Shown: positions 1 through 7,902, numbered from the stretch's first letter. The stretch is DNA of 13,871 nucleotides from Ferruginibacter sp. (GCA_025352435.1 JANXTN010000041.1:1-13871); one strand, 5' to 3'. Notes: a model not told the origin generated them from the letters alone. A program made the numbers and translations.

Positions 1-331
1 ATAGTTAATGACAATGATGAATAATAGCTATAAGTCTACCGTTCAAGTAATTGCTAAACAGGGAGATTACTACAGAAAATCCTTGCAGTAAATATTCTAC
101 AGGATTAATCAATCCCACACTACTTACTTTCTTAAAAATTATATAGACTTTTATTTTATCCATTTATCCTAAGAAAAGTTAATCCCTATCACCTAAGAAT
201 AAACAATGATTTATTTTAAATGCTCTCTTTATGGGAGCATTTTTTTTTAAAATAAATGCTGAATGATACTACTTGAAAAGATTTGAACCAATGAAAATAG
301 ACAAATCAATAAAATATTAATGCAAATAAGT
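1..331. other. Intergenic region without a convincing gene
   Basis: No supportable coding sequence is seen in these 331 bases. One frame reads to a stop at 22-24 from the left edge and could be the last seven codons of a plus-strand gene that begins outside the window. A 27-codon frame at 8-91 has no recognisable features. The only clear element is the hairpin plus T-run at 218-248. The rest is AT-rich, with no tRNA-like fold or tandem repeat noticed. Confidence 0.6.
218..248 (+). terminator. Strong intrinsic terminator
   Basis: A 10-bp stem pairs AAATGCTCTC (218-227) with GGGAGCATTT (233-242) around a 5-nt loop, with one T/G wobble. A T-run continues through 248. The T-tract makes it a plus-strand terminator, probably for a gene left of the window. 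Read on the minus strand, the downstream tail is mixed A/T, so it would serve the L,D-transpeptidase gene only weakly. Confidence 0.8.
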
Positions 332-1240
332 TTACTTCAGTTTTTCTTTTTTTGCCTGCTGTTGCATAATAGCCGGTAAGAACTGCTTGATAGTATTTTC
401 AAGTTCTTCCACACTGATATCCAATGCATTTTTATTTTGGGCAAGTGCATGCCATGGTCGGCTGTTTCCAAATGGATAATTTCCAAAAACTACTACTGGC
501 GTTCCTTGTGCCAAAATATTATCTGTCCCTTTTATCGTCCATTGGTCTGCCCAATCATATAGATATTTTGCATCTTTTTCGCTCAATCGTAAGCAGGAGT
601 GAGAGGCCGGATACCCTGGCATTTCATATTGGTGAAAACCTACCCCTAGTTTATTTTCAATATTAAAATTCCATTTTAAATCCCATTCATCATTAAAAGT
701 ACTTTTGGTTTGCTCTGCTTTCCAGTTTGTATAAAACAAACCTGTTGGCGTCGTATCTGCTTTACGACCCATACTTGTTGGCCCGGAATAAACTAATTTT
801 CCATTTTCGTATGCGGCAAAAGATTGTGTAGGATAAGAAAAGAATAGTATCTTTTTAACCTGTCCAAGAAAAGGAGCATCAAGAGGAAAAGGAAAATAAT
901 TTTTGATATTTAAACTTAAATCTGAAGGAACAACAATTGTATCAAATCTTTTTAAAAACTTTACATCGGCACGGTTTATTACAGCTATTATTTTCAAATT
1001 GTTTGTATCTGCTGTTTTAATAAACCTTTTAATGCTGTCTTTTGAAATTAAAAGATGGTAATCTACAGAAGGCCTTGTGAGAACAGAATCTTTTGATGTA
1101 ACCTGGGGTTTGTGTGCTGTATCTGCACTGGTAATTATAACTGTTGTGGTTGTTGGAGAAGTATTTTTTTCTTTGATGTTACAGCTATACAGGAAAGCGA
1201 TTATTGACAAGAATCCAAGTATCTTTTTTAGCATATTCAA
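332..1240 (-). CDS. L,D-transpeptidase (YkuD family) lipoprotein
   Basis: Probable periplasmic L,D-transpeptidase, which would form 3-3 cross-links in peptidoglycan or attach proteins to it. The N-terminus is a lipoprotein signal: two lysines, a hydrophobic stretch, then lipobox LYSC with Cys20 as the lipidated residue. A Thr/Ser-rich linker follows (about 24-58). The YkuD domain occupies about residues 127-252, with His203 and the catalytic motif SHSCLRL at 213-219, where Cys216 is the nucleophile. The family consensus is SHGC, so Ser215 replaces the usual Gly; the rest of the motif is intact. The Lys-rich C-terminal tail after about residue 265 is outside the domain. The gene stands alone, 97 bp downstream of the AlkB-like gene on the same strand. 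Family assignment is firm; the exact cross-linking role is not shown by sequence. Confidence 0.88.
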   Translation of the reverse strand: MNMLKKILGFLSIIAFLYSCNIKEKNTSPTTTTVIITSADTAHKPQVTSKDSVLTRPSVDYHLLISKDSIKRFIKTADTNNLKIIAVINRADVKFLKRFDTIVVPSDLSLNIKNYFPFPLDAPFLGQVKKILFFSYPTQSFAAYENGKLVYSGPTSMGRKADTTPTGLFYTNWKAEQTKSTFNDEWDLKWNFNIENKLGVGFHQYEMPGYPASHSCLRLSEKDAKYLYDWADQWTIKGTDNILAQGTPVVVFGNYPFGNSRPWHALAQNKNALDISVEELENTIKQFLPAIMQQQAKKEKLK

Positions 1241-1337
1241 TTTTTCATTATCGAGGAAACATTATGCCAAAAAATTAAAATACTAACAGAAATTTAGGAG
1301 AGTAATAGGATTATAAACTTTGTGTCAACAACTTATT

Positions 1338-2414
1338 TTATTGCAAGGAATGGAGTGTATTAGTTTCCCCATTTTGAGTTTCAAATTGTAAAATTTTCTT
1401 GTTCATTATTTTGCACCAAAGCGGTGGTAACAGCGCCAATAACATTGAGCCGGGGTAGCCAGTTGGTAGCTGTGGGGTGTTGTCGTAATGCTTAAGTATT
1501 TGATATTTTCTGCTTGCAAGATAATGATGGTCGCTGTGCCGGCTTAGTTCAAATAATAGCATCCTTCCAATTGCGTGATTACTGTTCCAGCTGTGCTGCG
1601 GCATTGTGCGTTCAAAAGAATGTGAGGAAATAGTTTTTCTTTGCAAGCCATAGTGTTCAATATAATTTACAGTTTCCAATAAAAGTATGCCCATAAAGGC
1701 GGAGCATAAAAAATAGATGGTGATCCATCCACCGAAAAGCAAATAAATCAACCCTACAAATGCTGCCTGTATAATATGTGCCTGCAACATTTCATTTTGG
1801 AGACTAAAAATGCTTTTGTCTTTTTTCTGCATCTCACTGTTTGCAATATGCCAAGCAGATAAATAAGAAAATATAATGGTTCTAAAATAAAATATATACA
1901 ACCATTCATTGTAACGTGCGCTGCTAGGGTCGTTTGGTGTAGCTACATTTTTATGATGCCCTTTGTTATGCTCAATAAAAAAATGCATATATAAACTGCT
2001 GAGTAAAGATATTCTTGCAAGCATTTGTTCAAATTTATTTTTTCTGTGCCCTAGCTCGTGCGCTACATTAATACCAAATGTGCCACAAAGCATACCCATG
2101 GCGGTTATGCGGCCAATGATATCCACAGTATTAAGATGCGAGGCTATAAATGAATAAAGAAAAAAGAATAAGGTTGGTATTTGTATAAACACAATCAAGT
2201 ACAATAGGTAATCATATATCCTGTCGTTTTTAGAAAGCTCCTCTTCAGCGGCAGACATGTTGCCGGAGTCAGGCTTTATGAATAACTCCAGCAGAGGAAC
2301 AAATACCCATGAATAAATAATTACAAGCCAGCACAAAATACCTGTGTTTGTAAAACTTATAAAAGCAAGTAAATAAACAATTAATGGGTTCAGGTATTTT
2401 ACATACTTAAACAT
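1338..2414 (-). CDS. alkB: AlkB-type membrane di-iron monooxygenase (alkane 1-monooxygenase family)
   Basis: Integral membrane non-haem di-iron hydroxylase of the alkane 1-monooxygenase family, which inserts oxygen at the terminal carbon of alkyl chains using electrons from rubredoxin. All diagnostic histidine motifs are present in order: HELGHRK (119-125), EHNKGHH (148-154), NYIEHYGLQR (250-259) and RHSDHH (292-297). Several hydrophobic segments lie before box 1 and between boxes 2 and 3, as expected for a multi-pass protein. The 358 residues are slightly shorter than Pseudomonas AlkB (about 400). The ATG at 2414 directly precedes a hydrophobic first helix. No rubredoxin, rubredoxin reductase or alcohol dehydrogenase gene lies in the window, so the electron donor must be encoded elsewhere. 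Substrate is not readable from sequence: n-alkanes are the family default, but other lipids or terpenes are possible. A palindrome sits 23 bp upstream. Confidence 0.87.
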   Translation of the reverse strand: MFKYVKYLNPLIVYLLAFISFTNTGILCWLVIIYSWVFVPLLELFIKPDSGNMSAAEEELSKNDRIYDYLLYLIVFIQIPTLFFFLYSFIASHLNTVDIIGRITAMGMLCGTFGINVAHELGHRKNKFEQMLARISLLSSLYMHFFIEHNKGHHKNVATPNDPSSARYNEWLYIFYFRTIIFSYLSAWHIANSEMQKKDKSIFSLQNEMLQAHIIQAAFVGLIYLLFGGWITIYFLCSAFMGILLLETVNYIEHYGLQRKTISSHSFERTMPQHSWNSNHAIGRMLLFELSRHSDHHYLASRKYQILKHYDNTPQLPTGYPGSMLLALLPPLWCKIMNKKILQFETQNGETNTLHSLQ

Positions 2415-2436
2415 GGCAGTTTAGTTTATTGTAATT

Positions 2437-2456
2437 TACACAAACCCGTTTGTATA
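2437..2456. promoter_or_regulatory. Operator-like palindrome upstream of alkB
   Basis: The half-sites TACACAAAC and GTTTGTATA face each other across two bases, matching at 8 of 9 positions with a perfect inner ACAAAC/GTTTGT. The centre is about 32 bp upstream of the alkB start codon. A near match to the Bacteroidota -7 element, TGCATTTG on the minus strand (2464-2457), lies just upstream, so a bound protein would cover the expected transcription start. This is a plausible repressor site, for example for a TetR-type regulator, but no regulator gene is present nearby. Confidence 0.4.
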
Positions 2457-2497
2457 AGCAAATGCACTTATATAAATGTAGCGTTCTTCTTTAAAAA

Positions 2498-2806
2498 TTA
2501 TGGTCTTGTGTTATTTTTTCCTTCCAGATAGTCTACCTGTTGCACAGAACCCAAACGAAATTTTAAAGGGATTTTTGTTGCTTTTTCAAACTTTAATTCC
2601 TGTCTGCAAAAAAAAGCGAGATTGCAGCTGTAAAATGTGGGAGAAACTAGCATCGATGGCGATACGTAATTATTTTTCTTGACTGTAGAATCTGATACTC
2701 TTTTAATTAGAATATTTTTTTTAAACAAGGAAGACGTTGCCTGGCTAAATGCAGTGTCACACGCAATTACTACGCAAAATAATAATGTTATAAATTTGAT
2801 TTTCAT
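2498..2806 (-). CDS. Small secreted protein of unknown function
   Basis: A 102-residue protein with no assigned function. Residues 1 to about 23 form a signal peptide (Lys-rich start, hydrophobic core, AFSQA cleavage region), so the mature protein would be about 80 residues in the periplasm or outside. The mature part has two cysteines six residues apart (Cys61 and Cys67, CX5C), then a charged segment with KFEKATKIP and FRLGSVQQVDYLEG (about 72-96). That C-terminal pattern resembles short hypothetical proteins I recall from other Bacteroidota, an impression I could not check. It lies 83 bp upstream of alkB on the same strand and is divergent from rpoN. The signal peptide and conserved-looking tail support a real gene rather than a chance frame. 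Confidence 0.65.
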   Translation of the reverse strand: MKIKFITLLFCVVIACDTAFSQATSSLFKKNILIKRVSDSTVKKNNYVSPSMLVSPTFYSCNLAFFCRQELKFEKATKIPLKFRLGSVQQVDYLEGKNNTRP

Positions 2807-2909
2807 TTATAATGCTTAATGATTGTAAATTTACGAACTTAACAACTGTTTCGTTTTAACCGGTAAGTAACGGATTTAAGTTAAACAATATTTATTTAGA
2901 TATTTTCTC

Positions 2910-4394
2910 ATGGGTTTACATCAGAGTTTACAACAAAAGTTATTACAAAAACTTTCGCCACAACAAATACAGTTAATGAAACTTTTGCAGGTGCCTACTG
3001 CAATTTTAGATGAACGTATAAAAGAAGAAATAGAAGAAAACCCGGCACTTGAACAGGCTGATGAAGATAGCCACGATGATGAATTTGAAAAAGATGAGTT
3101 TACTGAGCCCGGAGAAGAAGAGTATAAAACAGAAGGTACCGAAGATGAATATGAAAACATTGATATAAGTGACTACGTACATGAAGGAGATGATGATGTA
3201 GGGGATTATAAAATGAGGGATGAAAATTATCCTGAAAAAGATGATAACAGGGTAATACCACACAAAGTGGAAACGAGTTTTATGGAGATCATGCTTCAAC
3301 AACTTGGGTTATTAAAGTTGAGCGAAAAGCAAATGAAAATTGCGGAGCAACTTGTGGGTAGTTTAGATGATGATGGTTACTTGAGAAGAGAAACAAGTGC
3401 AATAATAGATGATCTAGCGTTTAGGCAAAACGTTGATACGGATGAAGTTGAAATTGAGCAACTGTTGTTGCAGATTCAGCAATTTGATCCACCAGGTGTT
3501 GCTGCAAGAAACTTACAGGAGTGTTTGTTATTACAGCTTCAAAGAAAAACTGACCAGGGAAAAATAATTGAAATATCAATAAAGGTTTTAGAAAAGTATT
3601 TTGATGAGTTTACTAAAAAGCATTACGAAAAAATACAGCGTGCGCTCACACTCACTGATGAGCAGTTAAGAGAAATTATTAGCCAGATTGTAAAGCTAAA
3701 CCCAAAACCGGGCGGCACTGCAGGCGATACAGGGAAGAATACGAACTACGTAATTCCTGACTTTTTTATTGCAAATAACGTCGGCAAATTAGAGCTTAGT
3801 CTTAACAGTAAGAATGCACCGGATCTTCGCATTAGTGAAGGTTACAGAGATATGCTGAAGGACTATGATAAAGGCACAAAAAAGGACAAGAGACAAAAAG
3901 AAGCTGTGCTTTTTATTAAACAAAAAATAGATAGTGCAAAATGGTTTATAGATGCTATCAAACAAAGGCAAAATACTTTGTTGAATACCATGGAAGCCAT
4001 TATGAACTATCAGCATGAATTCTTTTTAACAGGGGATGAAACAGAACTTCGTCCGATGATATTGAAAGATATTGCAGAACGCACGAACCTTGATATTTCT
4101 ACCGTGAGCCGTGTGGCAAACAGCAAATTTGTACAGACAGAGTTTGGAACATACAGGTTGAAATTCTTCTTTAGTGAAAGTTTACAAACAGATAGTGGCG
4201 AGGAAGTAAGTACAAGAGAGGTGAAAAAAATATTGACAGATCTTATTGAAGAGGAAAGTAAAAAACATCCCTACAGCGATGAGAAGCTAACCGACATGCT
4301 ACAGGAAAAAGGTTATAATATTGCTCGCAGAACTGTTGCAAAATATAGGGAGCAATTAAATATTCCTGTTGCAAGATTGAGAAAAATATTATAA
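2910..4394 (+). CDS. rpoN: RNA polymerase sigma-54 factor
   Basis: Sigma-54 directs RNA polymerase to -24/-12 promoters and needs AAA+ enhancer-binding activators to open them. The domains are in the usual order. Region I is Gln/Leu-rich (1-50, including LSPQQIQLMKLLQVP). A long acidic region II follows (about 50-112, runs of Asp/Glu). The core-binding region includes QFDPPGVAARNLQECL (191-206). A helix-turn-helix is at about 385-415 (IAERTNLDISTVSRVANSK). The RpoN box ARRTVAKYRE is intact at 472-481. The length of 494 residues is normal. The start at 2910 gives the canonical N-terminus. The PAP2-like gene begins one base after the stop, so the two are very likely co-transcribed. No activator gene is in the window. 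Confidence 0.97.
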   Translation: MGLHQSLQQKLLQKLSPQQIQLMKLLQVPTAILDERIKEEIEENPALEQADEDSHDDEFEKDEFTEPGEEEYKTEGTEDEYENIDISDYVHEGDDDVGDYKMRDENYPEKDDNRVIPHKVETSFMEIMLQQLGLLKLSEKQMKIAEQLVGSLDDDGYLRRETSAIIDDLAFRQNVDTDEVEIEQLLLQIQQFDPPGVAARNLQECLLLQLQRKTDQGKIIEISIKVLEKYFDEFTKKHYEKIQRALTLTDEQLREIISQIVKLNPKPGGTAGDTGKNTNYVIPDFFIANNVGKLELSLNSKNAPDLRISEGYRDMLKDYDKGTKKDKRQKEAVLFIKQKIDSAKWFIDAIKQRQNTLLNTMEAIMNYQHEFFLTGDETELRPMILKDIAERTNLDISTVSRVANSKFVQTEFGTYRLKFFFSESLQTDSGEEVSTREVKKILTDLIEEESKKHPYSDEKLTDMLQEKGYNIARRTVAKYREQLNIPVARLRKIL

Positions 4395-4395
4395 G

Positions 4396-5061
4396 ATGGA
4401 GGCCATTTTACCTAAAGAAATTCTACCTGAAAAAAAATTTGTTCCTACTTATTTGAAATGGTCGGCTAATTTCTTTTCCTATATTTTTCATCCCATTTTT
4501 GTGCCGTTGTATGCCATTGCTTTTATTGTATACATACACCCATCTTATTTTTCCGGATTTTCTGCAAAGGCAAAATTGTATACCGTTTTAATCAGTGCTT
4601 ACAATTTAATATTTTATCCTTTACTCAGTATTGTCTTACTAAGGGCGGTAGGGTTTATAGATTCTGTTTTTCTTCGTACAAAGAGAGATCGCATCATTCC
4701 GTACATGGCATGTGGTATTTTTTTCTTTTGGGCATATACCGTTTTTAAAAAGCAGGAAGTATATCCTGCTATAATACCCTCTTTTATTTTGGGTGTCTTC
4801 CTTGCTGCATCTGCGGGATTGATTGCTAATATTTATTACAAAGTAAGTATGCATGCTATTGCGATGGGCGGTTGGCTTGGTTTATTTTTGGTAATTGCAA
4901 AAGGTAATTCTATGCTAATGACGTGGCCTATCGCTTTTGTACTTTTATGCACGGGAATTGTTTGTACTTCCCGTTTGCTGGTGTCTGATCATACTGAGAA
5001 AGATATTTACTCAGGCTTGTTTATAGGATTAATTGCACAATTTATTGCTGCCGCTGTTTAA
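4396..5061 (+). CDS. PAP2-like integral membrane protein (putative phosphatase)
   Basis: A 221-residue protein with about six hydrophobic segments. Three motifs match a divergent type-2 phosphatidic acid phosphatase pattern: a basic KRDRIIP segment (96-102) in place of motif 1, KVSMHA (149-154) in place of PSGH with His153, and SRLLVSDHTEKD (192-203), which keeps the exact SR-x5-H-x3-D spacing of motif 3 (His199, Asp203). If active it would dephosphorylate a lipid phosphate or pyrophosphate (phosphatidate, undecaprenyl-PP or similar) at the membrane. The missing Pro-Ser-Gly of motif 2 and weak motif 1 make activity uncertain. Its start lies one base after the rpoN stop, so translation is probably coupled. 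A PAP2-superfamily relationship is inferred from motifs, not from a search. Confidence 0.6.
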   Translation: MEAILPKEILPEKKFVPTYLKWSANFFSYIFHPIFVPLYAIAFIVYIHPSYFSGFSAKAKLYTVLISAYNLIFYPLLSIVLLRAVGFIDSVFLRTKRDRIIPYMACGIFFFWAYTVFKKQEVYPAIIPSFILGVFLAASAGLIANIYYKVSMHAIAMGGWLGLFLVIAKGNSMLMTWPIAFVLLCTGIVCTSRLLVSDHTEKDIYSGLFIGLIAQFIAAAV

Positions 5062-5095
5062 TACCTTCAGATCTTCTTTACTATCGGTCAAATTT

Positions 5096-5120
5096 TAACT
5101 GGCAACAAACTTGCTAGTTA
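5096..5120. promoter_or_regulatory. Stem-loop upstream of the DUF4197 gene
   Basis: TAACTGGCAA (5096-5105) pairs with TTGCTAGTTA (5111-5120) around the loop CAAAC, giving 10 bp with one G/T wobble. It ends 12 bp before the DUF4197 start and lies 35 bp after the preceding stop. There is no T-run on either side, so it is a poor intrinsic terminator. It could be an operator, an mRNA leader structure affecting translation, or a 3'-end protecting hairpin for the rpoN transcript. Confidence 0.45.
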
Positions 5121-5132
5121 CTTAGAAACAAA

Positions 5133-5864
5133 ATGCTTTTTATGAAATTATTATTTACACTTCTAATCGCATCCATAACATTTGGCTCTTGCGAAACACT
5201 TCAACAAGTAGCCACAGCAGCAGGCGCAGGTACTCTTCCTGGGGGCGCTATATCAAACACAGAAGCTGCGGCAGGTATTAAGGAAGCTTTGGCGCAGGGA
5301 ATTACAAAATCAGTATTGCAATTAAATACAACGGATGGTTTTTTTAGAAATGAATTATATAAAGTTTTGTTACCGCCTGAAGCAAGAAAAATCGAAAACA
5401 CTTTGCGTGACCTTGGATTTAGTAGGTTGGTAGATAAAGCAATTTTGCAAATAAACAGAGGCGCCGAAGACGCAGCAGGTTATGCAAAACCAATTTTTGT
5501 AGACGCAATAAAAAGTATGACTTTGAGCGATGCTATAGGTTTAATAAGAAATGGCGATACTAGCGCAACTCATTTTTTTAGAGAAAAGACAACTGCTAAA
5601 TTACTTGCTGCATTTAGACCTGTGATTGAATCTTCTTTAGGCAAAGTAGATGCAACAAAATATTACGGCGATATGATCACGAAGTATAATACTTTTCCAA
5701 CCACATTTAAAAAATTGAATCCTGATCTATCCAGTTATGTTACACAAAGAGCAACAGATGCCTTGTTTAATTTAATAGCCAAAGAAGAAATTAATATACG
5801 AACAAACTATGCAGCTAGAACTACAGATATTTTGAGAAGAGTTTTTGGCGGGGCCTATAGATAA
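5133..5864 (+). CDS. DUF4197 family lipoprotein
   Basis: Protein of the DUF4197 family, whose biochemical role is unknown to me. The N-terminus is a lipoprotein signal with lipobox FGSC (Cys20 from the first Met). An in-frame Met at 5142 also keeps the signal peptide and could be the true start. The mature protein is largely helical, with the family pattern GIKEALAQGITKSV near residues 49-62, repeated Asp/Gly-poor helices, IRNGDTSATHFFREKT at about 147-162 (the most characteristic stretch) and a C-terminal helical segment ending RRVFGGAYR. No transmembrane segment follows the signal. It is separated from the rpoN operon by 71 bp containing a stem-loop, so it may be an independent unit. It converges on the patatin gene with an 11-bp gap. 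Confidence 0.85.
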   Translation: MLFMKLLFTLLIASITFGSCETLQQVATAAGAGTLPGGAISNTEAAAGIKEALAQGITKSVLQLNTTDGFFRNELYKVLLPPEARKIENTLRDLGFSRLVDKAILQINRGAEDAAGYAKPIFVDAIKSMTLSDAIGLIRNGDTSATHFFREKTTAKLLAAFRPVIESSLGKVDATKYYGDMITKYNTFPTTFKKLNPDLSSYVTQRATDALFNLIAKEEINIRTNYAARTTDILRRVFGGAYR

Positions 5865-5875
5865 GGATTAATGTT

Positions 5876-6949
5876 TTAATTTGTATCTTTTTTATCTGCA
5901 AAGTGCAGGATTTTTTCCTTGTTTTTAAAAAAATCTGTAGCAGCGGTCACACCGTTTTCGTACAACATTTTTTTATCTTTCATACTCATCTTTCTTATCC
6001 GTGGGTTAATGTTTCCATAACTCACATAAATTGTTCTGCCTTTTTCATTTTCTAAATCAGGATATTTTCTCGCAATGGTTTCCATCATTAAGTTACCAAA
6101 AGCATGCATGTAGTCTCCCATGTTTTTGGGGTAATAAGGTGGTATGTCTATTGAATTTTTATTGATAGAATCTATCTGCGCCTGTCGCTCCAGTTTTATC
6201 CCCAAAGTTTGTTTGTTAAAAATAAGCTCGTTACATACTAGTGGCGACCCGCCTGTTTTACAGCTATCAAACATACATATTGGATAATTGCATAGCATAC
6301 CCCCATCTGCATAATAATTTATGAAAGACACTGTATCTCCTTTACGTATTTTTTTCAAAGAATTGTCTAAAGCTATTGGTGTAAAATAAAATGGAATACT
6401 TCCGCTTATACGAACCGCAGTTGCAATAGAAAAATTTGGTGTTTCCTCATAAGAAAAAATCTCCAGTCTTTGCTTGCTGATATTTGTTCCCGTACAAAAA
6501 AGATCTCTGTAAATATGATTTTGCATTTTTAAATTGTGTAAATCACTAAATGTAAGGTCTGCATTGCCCGTTTTTGCCTGAAGCATTTCCTTTAGCCATT
6601 TCTCATATTTATCTCCTTTATACAATCCAAATTTTCTTCTAACCCTTTTATATTTTCCCAATAGACCGCCTTTACCGTCATTGAATTTTTGAAATGGTAA
6701 CGACATTAATATGCTATCCATTTCATCTGCGTTATAACCTATGCTTAACATTAAACCGGCAATTGCCCCGGCAGAAGAACCTGCTACATTTTCTATTTGT
6801 TTTAAAATACCTCTTTCTTCTAGCACTTTAAATGCGCCCGCATATGCAACGCCTCTTACGCCACCACCTTTTAATGCCAGATTTTTATAAGAAGGTTGTG
6901 TTTGTCCTGTTGAAAAAAAAGGAAGTAATAAAAGGAATAATATTTTCAT
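5876..6949 (-). CDS. Patatin-like phospholipase, exported
   Basis: Probable lipid acyl hydrolase with a Ser-Asp catalytic dyad. Numbered from the Met at 6949, residues 1 to about 15 form a signal peptide (MKILFLLLLPFFSTGQ). The patatin domain starts at once: oxyanion-hole glycines GGGVRG (28-33), nucleophile elbow GSSAG (57-61) with Ser59, and DGG (215-217) with Asp215. The protein is 357 residues. An upstream in-frame Met at 6991 would put 14 unrelated residues before the signal peptide, so the start at 6949 is preferred. It lies 45 bp downstream of the flavin reductase gene on the same strand and may be its last operon partner. No C-terminal beta-barrel is present, so it is likely soluble or periplasmic rather than an autotransporter-like patatin. 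Confidence 0.9.
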   Translation of the reverse strand: MKILFLLLLPFFSTGQTQPSYKNLALKGGGVRGVAYAGAFKVLEERGILKQIENVAGSSAGAIAGLMLSIGYNADEMDSILMSLPFQKFNDGKGGLLGKYKRVRRKFGLYKGDKYEKWLKEMLQAKTGNADLTFSDLHNLKMQNHIYRDLFCTGTNISKQRLEIFSYEETPNFSIATAVRISGSIPFYFTPIALDNSLKKIRKGDTVSFINYYADGGMLCNYPICMFDSCKTGGSPLVCNELIFNKQTLGIKLERQAQIDSINKNSIDIPPYYPKNMGDYMHAFGNLMMETIARKYPDLENEKGRTIYVSYGNINPRIRKMSMKDKKMLYENGVTAATDFFKNKEKILHFADKKDTN

Positions 6950-6994
6950 GCAATAAAAATATAAATGTAATGCTTGGCTTATGTAATGCAAAAG

Positions 6995-7885
6995 TTAAAT
7001 AATATCATTGGCCAACAAAACCTGCCATGCTGAAGTAGTATCACCTTCATTTAAAAGTGATGCAGCAAGCTTATGAGTTTCAGATTCCATTTCCTGTAGA
7101 TCAAGATTAAAATATTGTACAATTTGTTTCAACATCTCATTTTCAAAAGCAGGATCTATTACAGGTAATTCAGTCACATTTGCCAACTGCGCTAAATGAT
7201 TTCCCGTTAGTGTTTTGCTGTTGCGGATTGCATGCGGCAACGAATCTATCCCAATACCTATTTGAGCATTGGGCTTTGCAACTTTAAATAAATTTTCATT
7301 AGCAATTTTGCAATACCAGTCACCACCCAATCGTGCAACCAAATTGTATTTTGTCTGATCAATTTTATTATCGTTATCAAGTATGCTTTCATCAATGTGC
7401 ATTGCAAGCACTTCACAAATCACCAGATTTCCTGCACCACCTTCTGTGCCAAGTGGTTTTATCTCCATCACTTTACATTCAAATTTTACTTTGCTTTCTT
7501 TTACCATTGGCGGTTTTATAAGCGTTGCAGGTTCTTCGGTAAATCCTGCTTTTATAAATTCATTTTCAGATTTTGCAAAGTCGCAACTAGCTAGTGACAT
7601 CTGCTGCACCATATCATAGTCCACCATATTAATTACCACCTCCGGCACGTCCATGACGTTTTGCAAAGTATGCTTTGTGCTGTTATCTCTTACCCGACTG
7701 GCAGGCGAAAAAATTACTATTGGCGGGTTAGAAGAAAACAAATTGAAAAAACTGAATGGTGATAGGTTTACATTCCCTTCTTTGTCTATTGTAGATGCAA
7801 AACAAATAGGCCTCGGCGCAATTGCATGTTGAAGATGGCTTTGTACATCAGCGGAGGAGACATTATGTAAGTCTATTGATAGCAT
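6995..7885 (-). CDS. Flavin reductase family protein (FMN-binding split barrel)
   Basis: A 296-residue flavoprotein of the flavin reductase-like split-barrel family (DIM6/NTAB type). The flavin-binding barrel covers about residues 12-190. It includes HAIAPRPICFASTIDKEG (19-36) and the following NLSPFSFFNLFSSNPPIV stretch, a highly typical core, and VICEVLAMHID (about 153-163). The remaining roughly 100 residues form a charged, helical C-terminal extension (PHAIRNSKTLTGNHLAQLA onward), seen in the longer members. From family knowledge, such proteins accompany the homogentisate branch of tyrosine catabolism in many Bacteroidota; the FAH-family gene directly upstream fits that. The exact reaction is unknown. 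A decayed 260-bp inverted-repeat unit ends 17 bp before its start codon. Confidence 0.88.
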   Translation of the reverse strand: MLSIDLHNVSSADVQSHLQHAIAPRPICFASTIDKEGNVNLSPFSFFNLFSSNPPIVIFSPASRVRDNSTKHTLQNVMDVPEVVINMVDYDMVQQMSLASCDFAKSENEFIKAGFTEEPATLIKPPMVKESKVKFECKVMEIKPLGTEGGAGNLVICEVLAMHIDESILDNDNKIDQTKYNLVARLGGDWYCKIANENLFKVAKPNAQIGIGIDSLPHAIRNSKTLTGNHLAQLANVTELPVIDPAFENEMLKQIVQYFNLDLQEMESETHKLAASLLNEGDTTSAWQVLLANDII

Positions 7886-7902
7886 ATTATTATTTTATTT
7901 AC

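Noticed and set aside
8..91. A 27-codon frame at the left edge
   Set aside because: No recognisable domain, no promoter or ribosome-binding site, and too short to support; an in-frame stop lies just upstream.
1241..1337. Terminator after alkB
   Set aside because: No stem with a T-run is visible on the minus strand; only AT-rich sequence.
2910..3302. Long minus-strand open frames opposite the rpoN acidic region
   Set aside because: They are low-complexity mirror frames of the Asp/Glu-rich stretch, with no independent coding evidence.
6950..6991. Upstream ATG at 6991 as the patatin start
   Set aside because: It would place 14 residues before a textbook signal peptide; the Met at 6949 gives a proper N-terminus.
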